A stretch of 13,631 nucleotides of DNA, from contig RFXC01000109.1 of the NCBI GenBank assembly GCA_009921765.1, positions 1-13,631 on the forward strand, in the 5' to 3' direction. A model generated the notes under the pieces. It was not told where the DNA came from. It worked only from the letters and a program-made list of their open reading frames with translations, and searched no databases. Below are positions 1-5,692 of the stretch, in pieces. Every line of letters begins with the position of its first letter. The stretch's first letter is position 1. The translations under genes and the position numbers were made by a program. Source of the DNA: Betaproteobacteria bacterium (lineage in GTDB: Bacteria; Pseudomonadota; Gammaproteobacteria; Burkholderiales; Burkholderiaceae).

Positions 1-291
1 CAGCAGGGTGTGACCGTCGGGCGCGGACTTGGCCACGAATGAAGCGCCGATGGTGCCGGTGGCGCCGGTCTTGTTTTCAACGACCACGGGTTGACCGAGC
101 TTTCGCGCGAGCTCTTCACCGAGCGCACGGGCTGCCACATCCGACGCATTGCCAGCCGGAAAGGGCACGACGAAGGTGATGGGCTTGCTCGGGAAGGCCT
201 GGGCGTGGGCCTGTGCGAAGGGTTGCGCGATGACGAGGGCCGCGGAGCAGGCGAGTGCGACGCGGCGAACGGTATTTTGCAGAGTGATCAT
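1..291 (-). CDS. Bug/TctC-family tripartite tricarboxylate transporter substrate receptor, N-terminal part (cut by window edge)
   Basis: Ninety-seven codons of a gene that runs off the left edge. The start ATG is at 291-289, with a strong AAGGAGG ribosome site nine bases upstream. Residues 1-32 look like a Sec signal peptide: basic RR at 9-10, an Ala/Leu/Val core, and AxA sites ending at A30 or A32. The mature part opens with [22 protein letters not shown] (residues 34-55), then [12 protein letters not shown] (71-82) and APDGHTLL at the edge. This order is the hallmark of Bug receptors, where the first loop and the Asp of its (A/S)SD-type motif hold a substrate carboxylate. Such proteins bind organic acids in the periplasm for TctAB-type carriers; no tctA or tctB is visible here. 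The gene is divergent from the hydro-lyase/ThDP operon, so its ligand may be that pathway's substrate (inference). The family call is firm; the ligand is unknown. Confidence 0.9.
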   Translation of the reverse strand, partial: MITLQNTVRRVALACSAALVIAQPFAQAHAQAFPSKPITFVVPFPAGNASDVAARALGEELARKLGQPVVVENKTGATGTIGASFVAKSAPDGHTLL

Positions 292-300
292 GACAAGGTT

Positions 301-307
301 CCTCCTT
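301..307 (-). promoter_or_regulatory. Shine-Dalgarno site of the Bug receptor gene
   Basis: On the minus strand AAGGAGG lies nine bases before the ATG at 291. It is a near-perfect anti-16S match and fixes the start of the receptor. Confidence 0.75.
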
Positions 308-386
308 GGGCGAGTTTGTCATAATCAGGCTCAAACGGCGCGATGGGGCTCAGGTTCGCGGAATCCCTATACGGCCTCATCGCCCA

Positions 387-407
387 GTTGGCCAAGCCCG
401 GCCCAAC
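387..407. repeat. Imperfect inverted repeat just upstream of the hydro-lyase ribosome site
   Basis: GTTGGCC (387-393) pairs with GGCCCAAC (400-407), giving seven pairs with one bulged C and a six-base loop. It contains the perfect palindrome TTGGCCAA (388-395). It ends four bases before the AGGAG at 412-416, so in the rightward transcript it would be a leader hairpin. In DNA it could be an operator. The role is inferred only from position. Confidence 0.35.
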
Positions 408-411
408 CAGC

Positions 412-416
412 AGGAG
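412..416 (+). promoter_or_regulatory. Shine-Dalgarno site selecting the GTG start at 424
   Basis: AGGAG lies seven bases before GTG 424. The in-frame ATG at 343 and the ATG at 463 lack a comparable site, and the overlapping GTG at 422 runs straight into a stop. This favours GTG 424 as the start of the large subunit. Confidence 0.65.
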
Positions 417-423
417 ACCCCGT

Positions 424-1737
424 GTGACCGATCTATCTTCCAGTGGGCGATCGCCTGCGCCCATGACTGCAGTGCAAAAAATGCTGGCGCGGGCAAGTGG
501 CCTGGCACATGTTGAACCCGGCGAGGTGGTCTATCCGGTTCCCGAACTCGTCATCATCCACGACGGGTTTGTCGAGACCGCCTACCGCGAACTCCACGCG
601 CTCGGCTACGGCAGCGTGATCGATCCGCAAAAGGTCGTGTTCGTGACCGATCATGAAGTGGCCTATGGCTCGCAGCGTGCGGTGGAGCGTGGCCGCAATA
701 TTCGAGCGATCGCCAAGGCCTGGAACGTGGGTGCCCTGTACGACGCAGGCCGTGGTGGCCACGGCCATATCTTTCCGATCGAGGCCGGACTGATCCGCCC
801 GGGCATGTTCCTGTTCTGTTACGACATGCACTGCACGAATTTTGGCGCGGCCGGCGCGCTCGCCATGGCGGCGGGAACCGAGGTCACGTCGGTGCTTGCC
901 ACCGGAAGCCTCTGGACCACCGTCCCGCACACACTGCGCATCGATCTGCAGGGCGCGCTTGCGGGTGGGGCTCATCCGCGCGATGTCGGGTTCCTGCTCG
1001 CACAGGGCTTTGCTGATGGGCGCTGGGGTGTTCAGTACGACTACCGGGTGGTGGAGTTCGGCGGGCCGGGGCTCCTATCGCTCGATCTCGCAGCGCGCGT
1101 GGCACTCTGCAATTCCATCACCGAGATGGGCGTGGCCAACGTGCTTTTTGACGGCGATCCGCCTGGAATCGATGTGCGCGGCGCGCCCGATTTCAAGAGC
1201 GACGCCAACGCGCCCTACGAGGCTCGCATCAGTTTCGATTTGTCGGCGGTCAGGCCTCAGGTGGCGCTGCCGGGTGGCCCCGATCGTGCCGAACTGCTGT
1301 CGCGCGTGGCGGGTCAGCCGATTGACCACGCCACCATTGGTGCTTGCGGGTCGGGCATGTATGAAGACTTTGCCGCCGCTGCTCGGGTGCTGAAGGGCCG
1401 AAGAATTGCCGATCATGTTCGGATGTTCGTGGTCCCGGGCACCGCCACGACCGCGAGCCGATTGGCCGATGACGGTCTGGCCCAGATCTTTGTCGACGCA
1501 GGCGCCATGTTGCTGCCCCCGGGTTGCGGGCCCTGCGCGGGCGGCATGATGGCTCCGCTTGGGCCGGGCGAGGTGTCGGTCGCGACCGCAGCCACCAATC
1601 ATGCCGGCCGCTTTGGCGCGCACGACGGCGAGATCTATCTTGCCTCGCCGGTCACCGTAGCGGCGTCGGCGGTGGCAGGTTGTCTTGCCGATCCTCGCGA
1701 ACTCGAACCACTGGTTGCATCAGGAGCCTCGCAATGA
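424..1737 (+). CDS. Divergent aconitase/3-isopropylmalate dehydratase-family large subunit
   Basis: A 437-residue [4Fe-4S] hydro-lyase catalytic subunit, close in length to LeuC (about 420-470). Family landmarks appear in order: VTDHEV (74-79, the Asp-His pair of aconitase D100/H101), YDMHCTNFGAAGALA (133-147, the DSHT region), VLATGSLW (157-164), EFGGPG (211-216), IGACGSGMYED (305-315), PPGCGPCAGG (365-374) and IYLASPVTVAASA (404-416). The three cluster cysteines are C308, C368 and C371. It is not canonical LeuC: the DSH serine is Met135, the CTNGR stretch is CGSGM, and the first Arg of the usual NRNFxGR motif is Thr391 (R396 remains). In aconitase the corresponding Ser166 and Arg447 contact substrate carboxylates, so the substrate probably differs. 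It overlaps its small subunit by four bases. It should dehydrate or isomerise a hydroxy acid; the exact reaction is unknown. Confidence 0.85.
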   Translation: MTDLSSSGRSPAPMTAVQKMLARASGLAHVEPGEVVYPVPELVIIHDGFVETAYRELHALGYGSVIDPQKVVFVTDHEVAYGSQRAVERGRNIRAIAKAWNVGALYDAGRGGHGHIFPIEAGLIRPGMFLFCYDMHCTNFGAAGALAMAAGTEVTSVLATGSLWTTVPHTLRIDLQGALAGGAHPRDVGFLLAQGFADGRWGVQYDYRVVEFGGPGLLSLDLAARVALCNSITEMGVANVLFDGDPPGIDVRGAPDFKSDANAPYEARISFDLSAVRPQVALPGGPDRAELLSRVAGQPIDHATIGACGSGMYEDFAAAARVLKGRRIADHVRMFVVPGTATTASRLADDGLAQIFVDAGAMLLPPGCGPCAGGMMAPLGPGEVSVATAATNHAGRFGAHDGEIYLASPVTVAASAVAGCLADPRELEPLVASGASQ

Positions 1738-2342
1738 CGCCCTCCCTCATCCGGCGCGGCCGCGCGCATGTGTTCGGCAACAGCATTCCCCTTGACGAGG
1801 GCGTGATGGCCTTCAAATACGCGATCGGTCGCATCACCGATCCGGCCGAACTGATTCCGCATCTGTTTGAGCCGATCGATCCCGGGTTCGCCGGCCGTGT
1901 GGCGCGTGGTGACCTGGTGGTGGCCGGTGCCGACTTCGGCTGCGGCAAACCCCATATCCAGGGTTTCATCGCGATGGCCGCGCTTGGCATGGGTGTGGTG
2001 TGCGGATCCATGCCCTACAAGGCAATGCGGGGTGCCATCTCCAAGGGCTTGCCGGTACTCACTGGCGGTGGTGACCCCGCCGACTGGGTGTCGAACGGTG
2101 ACGAGATCGAAGTGAATTTTGCAACCGGCGAGGCGCGTAACCTCACTCGCGACATTTCGGTGCAACTGCCGCCGATGGCGCCGGTGCTGCAGCCCATCAT
2201 CGCGCAGGGTGGCGCCAACGGGCAGCTCGCGGGCTGGCTGAACGACCACCCGGCGCAGCGTGTGGCCGCTGGTGCTGCCAGCGTGCTTGGAAGTGGAATC
2301 CCGGTACGCGTGTTGTCGCGGCGGGTGGCGCAATCTGCTTGA
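1734..2342 (+). CDS. Aconitase/3-isopropylmalate dehydratase-family small subunit (swivel domain), divergent
   Basis: A 202-residue partner of the preceding large subunit. It starts at the ATG of an ATGA overlap with the large-subunit stop, and AGGAG at 1722-1726 sits seven bases upstream. The swivel fold is recognisable from RGRAHVFGNSI (8-18), RGDLVVAGADFGCG (59-71), AMAALGMGVVCGSM (80-93), ISKGLPVL (102-109) and GDEIEVNFATGEARN (122-136). These match the LeuD order of DIxTDxIxP, GD-x-x-x-G-x-x-F-G-C-G, and N-x-GLP. The key difference is GCGKPHIQG (69-77) where LeuD and aconitase have GCGSSREHA: the aconitase catalytic Ser642 and the substrate Arg644 are absent. The usual DTDxxIP segment is also replaced, by IPLDEGVMAF. 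With the large subunit it should form one heteromeric cytosolic enzyme of altered specificity (inference). Confidence 0.8.
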   Translation: MTPSLIRRGRAHVFGNSIPLDEGVMAFKYAIGRITDPAELIPHLFEPIDPGFAGRVARGDLVVAGADFGCGKPHIQGFIAMAALGMGVVCGSMPYKAMRGAISKGLPVLTGGGDPADWVSNGDEIEVNFATGEARNLTRDISVQLPPMAPVLQPIIAQGGANGQLAGWLNDHPAQRVAAGAASVLGSGIPVRVLSRRVAQSA

Positions 2343-2348
2343 AGGAGG
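2342..2348 (+). promoter_or_regulatory. Shine-Dalgarno site selecting the GTG start at 2354
   Basis: AAGGAGG begins on the last base of the small-subunit stop codon and ends five bases before GTG 2354. It rules in favour of GTG 2354 over the in-frame TTG at 2339, and it implies translational coupling of the two genes. Confidence 0.7.
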
Positions 2349-2353
2349 TATCC

Positions 2354-4015
2354 GTGACGACACGACTCTCAGGGCGCTCGGCGTTTCTGGCGCTTCTTCA
2401 GGACGAAGGCATTACACATCTGTTTGGCAATCCGGGCACCACCGAATTGCCGATCATGCATGCGCTCGCCGAGCATCCTTCGCTTACCTATGTCATGGCC
2501 ATGCAGGAAAGCGTCGTGGTTTCCATGGCCGATGGATTCAGCCGGGCCTCGGGCCAGCTGGTGGCCGCCAATGTGCATGTGGCCCCTGGCCTGGGTAACG
2601 CCATGGGGGCGCTCTTCGGGGCCAAGTTCACCCGCACGCCCATGATCCTCACGGCGGGTCAGCAGGAGCAGGGCCATGGCCTGCGTGAGCCCCTCCTCTA
2701 CGACTCGCTGGTTCGCATGGCCGAGCCGCTCGTCAAGTGGGCCATCGAAGTGACCCGCCTGGAAGATCTGCCACGCATCGTCCGGCGGGCAGCCAAGATT
2801 GCGCGAACGCCGCCGATGGGCCCGGTCTTCATTTCGCTGCCGGGTGACATTCTCAATGCGGAAGCCGAACTCGATCTGGGCGCGCGTACCGACATTGACT
2901 CGGCGGTACGGCCGAACGACAACGCACTGATGCGGCTTGCGCAGCGAATCCTCGCGGCCAAGCGACCGGTGATGATTGTTGGTGACGAACTGGTCTCGAG
3001 CAACGCGCTTGCCGAGGCGGCTGAATTCGCCCAGACCATCGGCTGCCCGGTGCTCCAGCAAACCATTCCGTTCGGGGCGCATTTCCCGTCCGAGCATCCG
3101 TGCTTCATCGGTGCCCTGTCGCGCAGTCAGCCGAAAGTCAGACAGGTGTTGTCCGCCTATGATCTGCTGATCGCATTTGGTACCGACCCGCTGCGCATGT
3201 CGGTGGACAGTCCGGTGGATCCGCTACCCGACGGGATGCCCATCGTGCAGGTTGGGCTCATTGATTGGGATATCGGCAAAAATTACCCGGTCGAGATCGC
3301 AATCCGCGCCGATGTGCGCGAAACCTTTTCGGCGCTCACGTCGCTCTTGCAAGAGGCGGGTGGGGCGACGCTCGCCGAAACGGCTGCGCGCCGCATTGAA
3401 GCGATAGCGACCGACAACTGGAGTGCCCGCCGTCGGGCGCTGGTCCAGACGATCGAGACGAAGTCCGCGCAGCTACCGATCGATCCCGACTGGCTGCTGC
3501 TGAAGACCGTGGAGGCCCTGCCCCAGAATGCGATCTTTGTGGAGGAGGCGCTCACCGCGGCGCCGCTGGTGCCTGCGCTCCTTCCCTATCGTGATCGCTT
3601 CGGGTTTCACGGACTCGCTTCAGGCGGAATCGGCTGGGGGTTGCCTGGCGCGGTGGGCGCCAGTCTCGCCAATCCCGGACGGCCGGTGGTGTGTTTCACC
3701 GGGGATGGCAGCGCCATGTACACGATTCAGGCGCTGTGGACTGCGGCGCATCATCGTCTGCCGGTGAATGTGGTGCTCATCAACAATGGTGGCTATCGGA
3801 TCATCAAGCAGCGGCTGTTGTCGTTTCATGGCAGTCGCGAGTTCGTGGGCATGGACTTCACTGATCCGTCGGTCGATTTTGCCGGATTGGCCCGATCGCT
3901 GGGGCTCGAGGCGATCCAGGTAAGCGACCCGGCGACGCTCGCAGCCACGCTGCAGTCGGCGTTTGCGCGACCCGGGACCAAGCTGATCGAGGTGATGGTG
4001 GAAGGCAGCGTGTGA
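2354..4015 (+). CDS. Thiamine-diphosphate-dependent enzyme, benzoylformate decarboxylase/acetolactate synthase superfamily
   Basis: A 553-residue ThDP enzyme with the usual three domains. The N-terminal Pyr domain carries FGNPGTTELP (24-33), MQESVVVSMADG (50-61, with E52 as the cofactor-activating Glu) and NVHVAPGLGNAMGAL (73-87, with H75 matching His70 of benzoylformate decarboxylase). The central domain includes RPVMIVGDE. The C-terminal PP domain has GDGSAMYTIQALW (450-462) and NN at 477-478, the Mg2+/ThDP motif. It resembles MdlC over its length, but Ser26 of MdlC is Thr29, and the position of its His281 appears to be Ser283 within GTDPLRMSVDSP. It may decarboxylate or cleave a 2-oxo acid made downstream of the adjoining hydro-lyase (inference). 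Its start lies 12 bases after the small-subunit stop, and its stop is 12 bases from the convergent amidase gene. The family is secure; the substrate is unknown. Confidence 0.85.
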   Translation: MTTRLSGRSAFLALLQDEGITHLFGNPGTTELPIMHALAEHPSLTYVMAMQESVVVSMADGFSRASGQLVAANVHVAPGLGNAMGALFGAKFTRTPMILTAGQQEQGHGLREPLLYDSLVRMAEPLVKWAIEVTRLEDLPRIVRRAAKIARTPPMGPVFISLPGDILNAEAELDLGARTDIDSAVRPNDNALMRLAQRILAAKRPVMIVGDELVSSNALAEAAEFAQTIGCPVLQQTIPFGAHFPSEHPCFIGALSRSQPKVRQVLSAYDLLIAFGTDPLRMSVDSPVDPLPDGMPIVQVGLIDWDIGKNYPVEIAIRADVRETFSALTSLLQEAGGATLAETAARRIEAIATDNWSARRRALVQTIETKSAQLPIDPDWLLLKTVEALPQNAIFVEEALTAAPLVPALLPYRDRFGFHGLASGGIGWGLPGAVGASLANPGRPVVCFTGDGSAMYTIQALWTAAHHRLPVNVVLINNGGYRIIKQRLLSFHGSREFVGMDFTDPSVDFAGLARSLGLEAIQVSDPATLAATLQSAFARPGTKLIEVMVEGSV

Positions 4016-4027
4016 GCGCGATGGTCA
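4016..4027. other. Convergent gene junction
   Basis: Only 12 bases separate the stop of the ThDP enzyme (plus strand) from the stop of the amidase (minus strand). A GCGAT/ATCGC inverted repeat (4018-4022 and 4031-4035, eight-base loop) spans it, but the stem is five pairs and no T-run follows on either strand, so it is not called as a terminator. Confidence 0.5.
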
Positions 4028-5692
4028 TCAATCGCCCGGCTGATCCAGACGGAACACCGCCGCGGGTTCGATGCTGCGGTCATCCACCGAGCCTAGCCGC
4101 GCGATCATGCGCTTCACGCGAGGCGCCGCCTGCAACACGAGCGAGCGCTGAGCCTCGGTGAGCCTGAGATCAGCGTGAGCAATGCAGGCATCGGCCCAGG
4201 CAATGGTCTTCGCGTCCAGGGCTTCTGCAGGCTCGGGGGGCGCGAGGCTGACCGGCCCCGGGCTCACCGGATCTGCAGGATGGCGTTGGTGCCAGTCGGT
4301 GACCTGCTGAAAGGCGTCTCCGATCCGAAGCACCGTGGCATCGTCCCAGGCGCGGCCCGCAATCTGCATGGAAGTGGGTAAGCCGCTCGCGGCAAAGCCG
4401 TTACACACCGACAAGGTGGGAAAACCGGTGACCGAAAAGGGCGCGAGCAGATTGGGCTTGTCGCTCCAGAGCCCATAGAGAAAGCCGTGCGTTTCGCGCG
4501 CATCAAAGCGCGGGGCGGGACCCGATCCAACCGTGACCAGCGCATCGACTGTTTGCAGCACGCCTGCCATCTGCCCAACCAGCATTCGCCGTTTGCGGTG
4601 AGCCTGTGCCTGTGCGAATGCGGGCACCAGGCAGCCGGGCAGGACGCGGCCCAGGAAGTCCTGCCCAAACCGGCCCGCATCTTCGCGCAGCAGCGCGTGA
4701 TAAATGGCGAACGCCTCGGCCTCCTGAATCAGTACCCGGACATCACCAAAGTCCATCATGGGGGCAAGCGTCACCGCTTCAATGCGGGCCCCCAGACTGC
4801 TGAGGACCTCGAGCGCGTGGGCAAGTGCCGCGGCCGCTTCCGGATGGGCCCGCAGGTCGGACTCGAAAAAGTGTCGCGGAACGCCAATGCGAATGTCTTT
4901 CAGATGCCCCACCAGCGCGGCTGCGAAATTGGCGACCGGTACGCGTGCGCTCGCGGGATCGGCCGGATCATGCCCCGCGATGGCCTGCAACAGGAGAGCG
5001 CAGTCGCGTGCGCTGCGCGCCATTGGGCCCGCGGTATCAAGGGCAGGCGAGAGCGCATAGATGCCGGATCGGCTGACGCGACCGTAGGTGGGTTTCAGAC
5101 CCGTGACGCCGCAGAGTCCCGCTGGAATCCGGATCGAGCCACCGGTGTCGGTCCCCAGCGCGGCCGGGGCGAGGCCCCCCGCGAGCGCTGCGCCTGAACC
5201 GCTGCTTGAACCGCCACTGAAGTGCGCCAGATTCCAGGGGTTGCGCGCGGGCGGCCAGGGCAGATCCGTGGAGGGGCCGCCGTGCGCGAATTCGTGCGTG
5301 GCGGTCTTCCCCAGCAGCACGGCGCCCGCCTGTCGCAGCCGTCGCACGATGGTGGCATCGGCTGCAGGCTGATGCCCGATCAGGACCCGGGAGTGCGCCG
5401 TGGTGGGCATGTCGGCGGTGGCAATGATGTCCTTGATTGCGCAGGGCACGCCATGAAGTGGCCCCAGGTCGTGACCGACCGCAAGCTGCTCCTCGGCCGC
5501 ACGCGCGCGAGCGAGCGCCGAATCGGCTGCAACATGGATGAACGCGTCGATTGGCTGGCCGGTTCCCTCGATACGCGCGAGAAGGGCTTGCGTCCAGTCA
5601 ACCGGTGAAAGTTCGCGCGCGCGGATGAGCGCGGCACCCTCGGCGACGCCCAGCCAGGCGAGCGTGGACGGAGAACGGGCATCAGTGGTCAT
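4028..5692 (-). CDS. Amidase-signature family hydrolase with C-terminal GatC/AtzG-like tail
   Basis: A 554-residue amidase, longer than the usual 450-500. The catalytic Lys is K87 in GVPCAIKD. The Ser-rich signature GGSSSGSGAA (160-169) supplies the cis-Ser S162, and GTDTGGSIR (180-188) supplies the nucleophile S186, with the typical 24-residue spacing. GVTGLKPTYGRVSRSG (195-210) and LSPALDTAGPMARS follow as expected. After a proline-rich linker (about 471-490), residues 491-549 form an Ala-rich helical segment ending in DDRSIEPAAVFRL. This matches the tail seen in small GatC/AtzG-like (DUF4089) partners of amidases, so the two parts look fused. It should hydrolyse a C-N amide bond in the cytoplasm; the substrate is unknown. 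Its ATG (5692-5690) overlaps the stop of the outer-membrane channel gene in an ATGA, with AGGAA about ten bases upstream, so it is probably translated as the last gene of the efflux operon. Confidence 0.88.
   Translation of the reverse strand: MTTDARSPSTLAWLGVAEGAALIRARELSPVDWTQALLARIEGTGQPIDAFIHVAADSALARARAAEEQLAVGHDLGPLHGVPCAIKDIIATADMPTTAHSRVLIGHQPAADATIVRRLRQAGAVLLGKTATHEFAHGGPSTDLPWPPARNPWNLAHFSGGSSSGSGAALAGGLAPAALGTDTGGSIRIPAGLCGVTGLKPTYGRVSRSGIYALSPALDTAGPMARSARDCALLLQAIAGHDPADPASARVPVANFAAALVGHLKDIRIGVPRHFFESDLRAHPEAAAALAHALEVLSSLGARIEAVTLAPMMDFGDVRVLIQEAEAFAIYHALLREDAGRFGQDFLGRVLPGCLVPAFAQAQAHRKRRMLVGQMAGVLQTVDALVTVGSGPAPRFDARETHGFLYGLWSDKPNLLAPFSVTGFPTLSVCNGFAASGLPTSMQIAGRAWDDATVLRIGDAFQQVTDWHQRHPADPVSPGPVSLAPPEPAEALDAKTIAWADACIAHADLRLTEAQRSLVLQAAPRVKRMIARLGSVDDRSIEPAAVFRLDQPGD
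4046..4222 (-). other. Fused GatC/AtzG-like domain of the amidase (residues about 491-549)
   Basis: The segment ALDAKTIAWADACIAHADLR runs into LTEAQRSLVLQAAPRVKRMIARLG and then VDDRSIEPAAVFRL. The heptad-like helix and the closing EPAxVFRL resemble GatC and AtzG-like proteins, which are normally separate small chains that brace an amidase. Similarity was judged by eye only. Confidence 0.55.

Larger units (their letters stand above)
292..423. promoter_or_regulatory. Divergent intergenic region between the receptor gene and the hydro-lyase operon
   Basis: This 132-base gap must hold promoters for both directions. No strong sigma70 promoter is evident. The best leftward candidate is TTGGCC (395-390) with TATAGG (371-366), an 18-base spacer and only partial consensus matches. 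A CATAAT hexamer at 320-325 reads rightward but has no fitting -35. An imperfect inverted repeat lies at 387-407, and a shorter one, GTTTG/CAAAC, spans about 314-336. Either could be an operator or an mRNA hairpin. No regulator gene lies within the window. Confidence 0.4.

Noticed and set aside
243..251. Possible lipobox (VALAC, Cys15) in the Bug receptor signal peptide
   Set aside because: The -3 position is Ala rather than Leu and cleavage there would leave half of the hydrophobic core in the mature protein; AxA sites at 28-32 fit better.
343..423. ATG start at 343 for the hydro-lyase large subunit
   Set aside because: The 27 extra residues show no family similarity, there is no ribosome site, and the segment covers the divergent promoter region; GTG 424 has AGGAG at good spacing.
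424..2342. Calling the hydro-lyase pair leuC-leuD
   Set aside because: Several conserved substrate-binding residues of LeuCD are missing and there is no leuB or leuA nearby, so the leucine pathway name would mislead.
4018..4035. GCGAT/ATCGC hairpin as a bidirectional terminator
   Set aside because: Five-pair stem, eight-base loop and no T-run on either strand; it is too weak to call.
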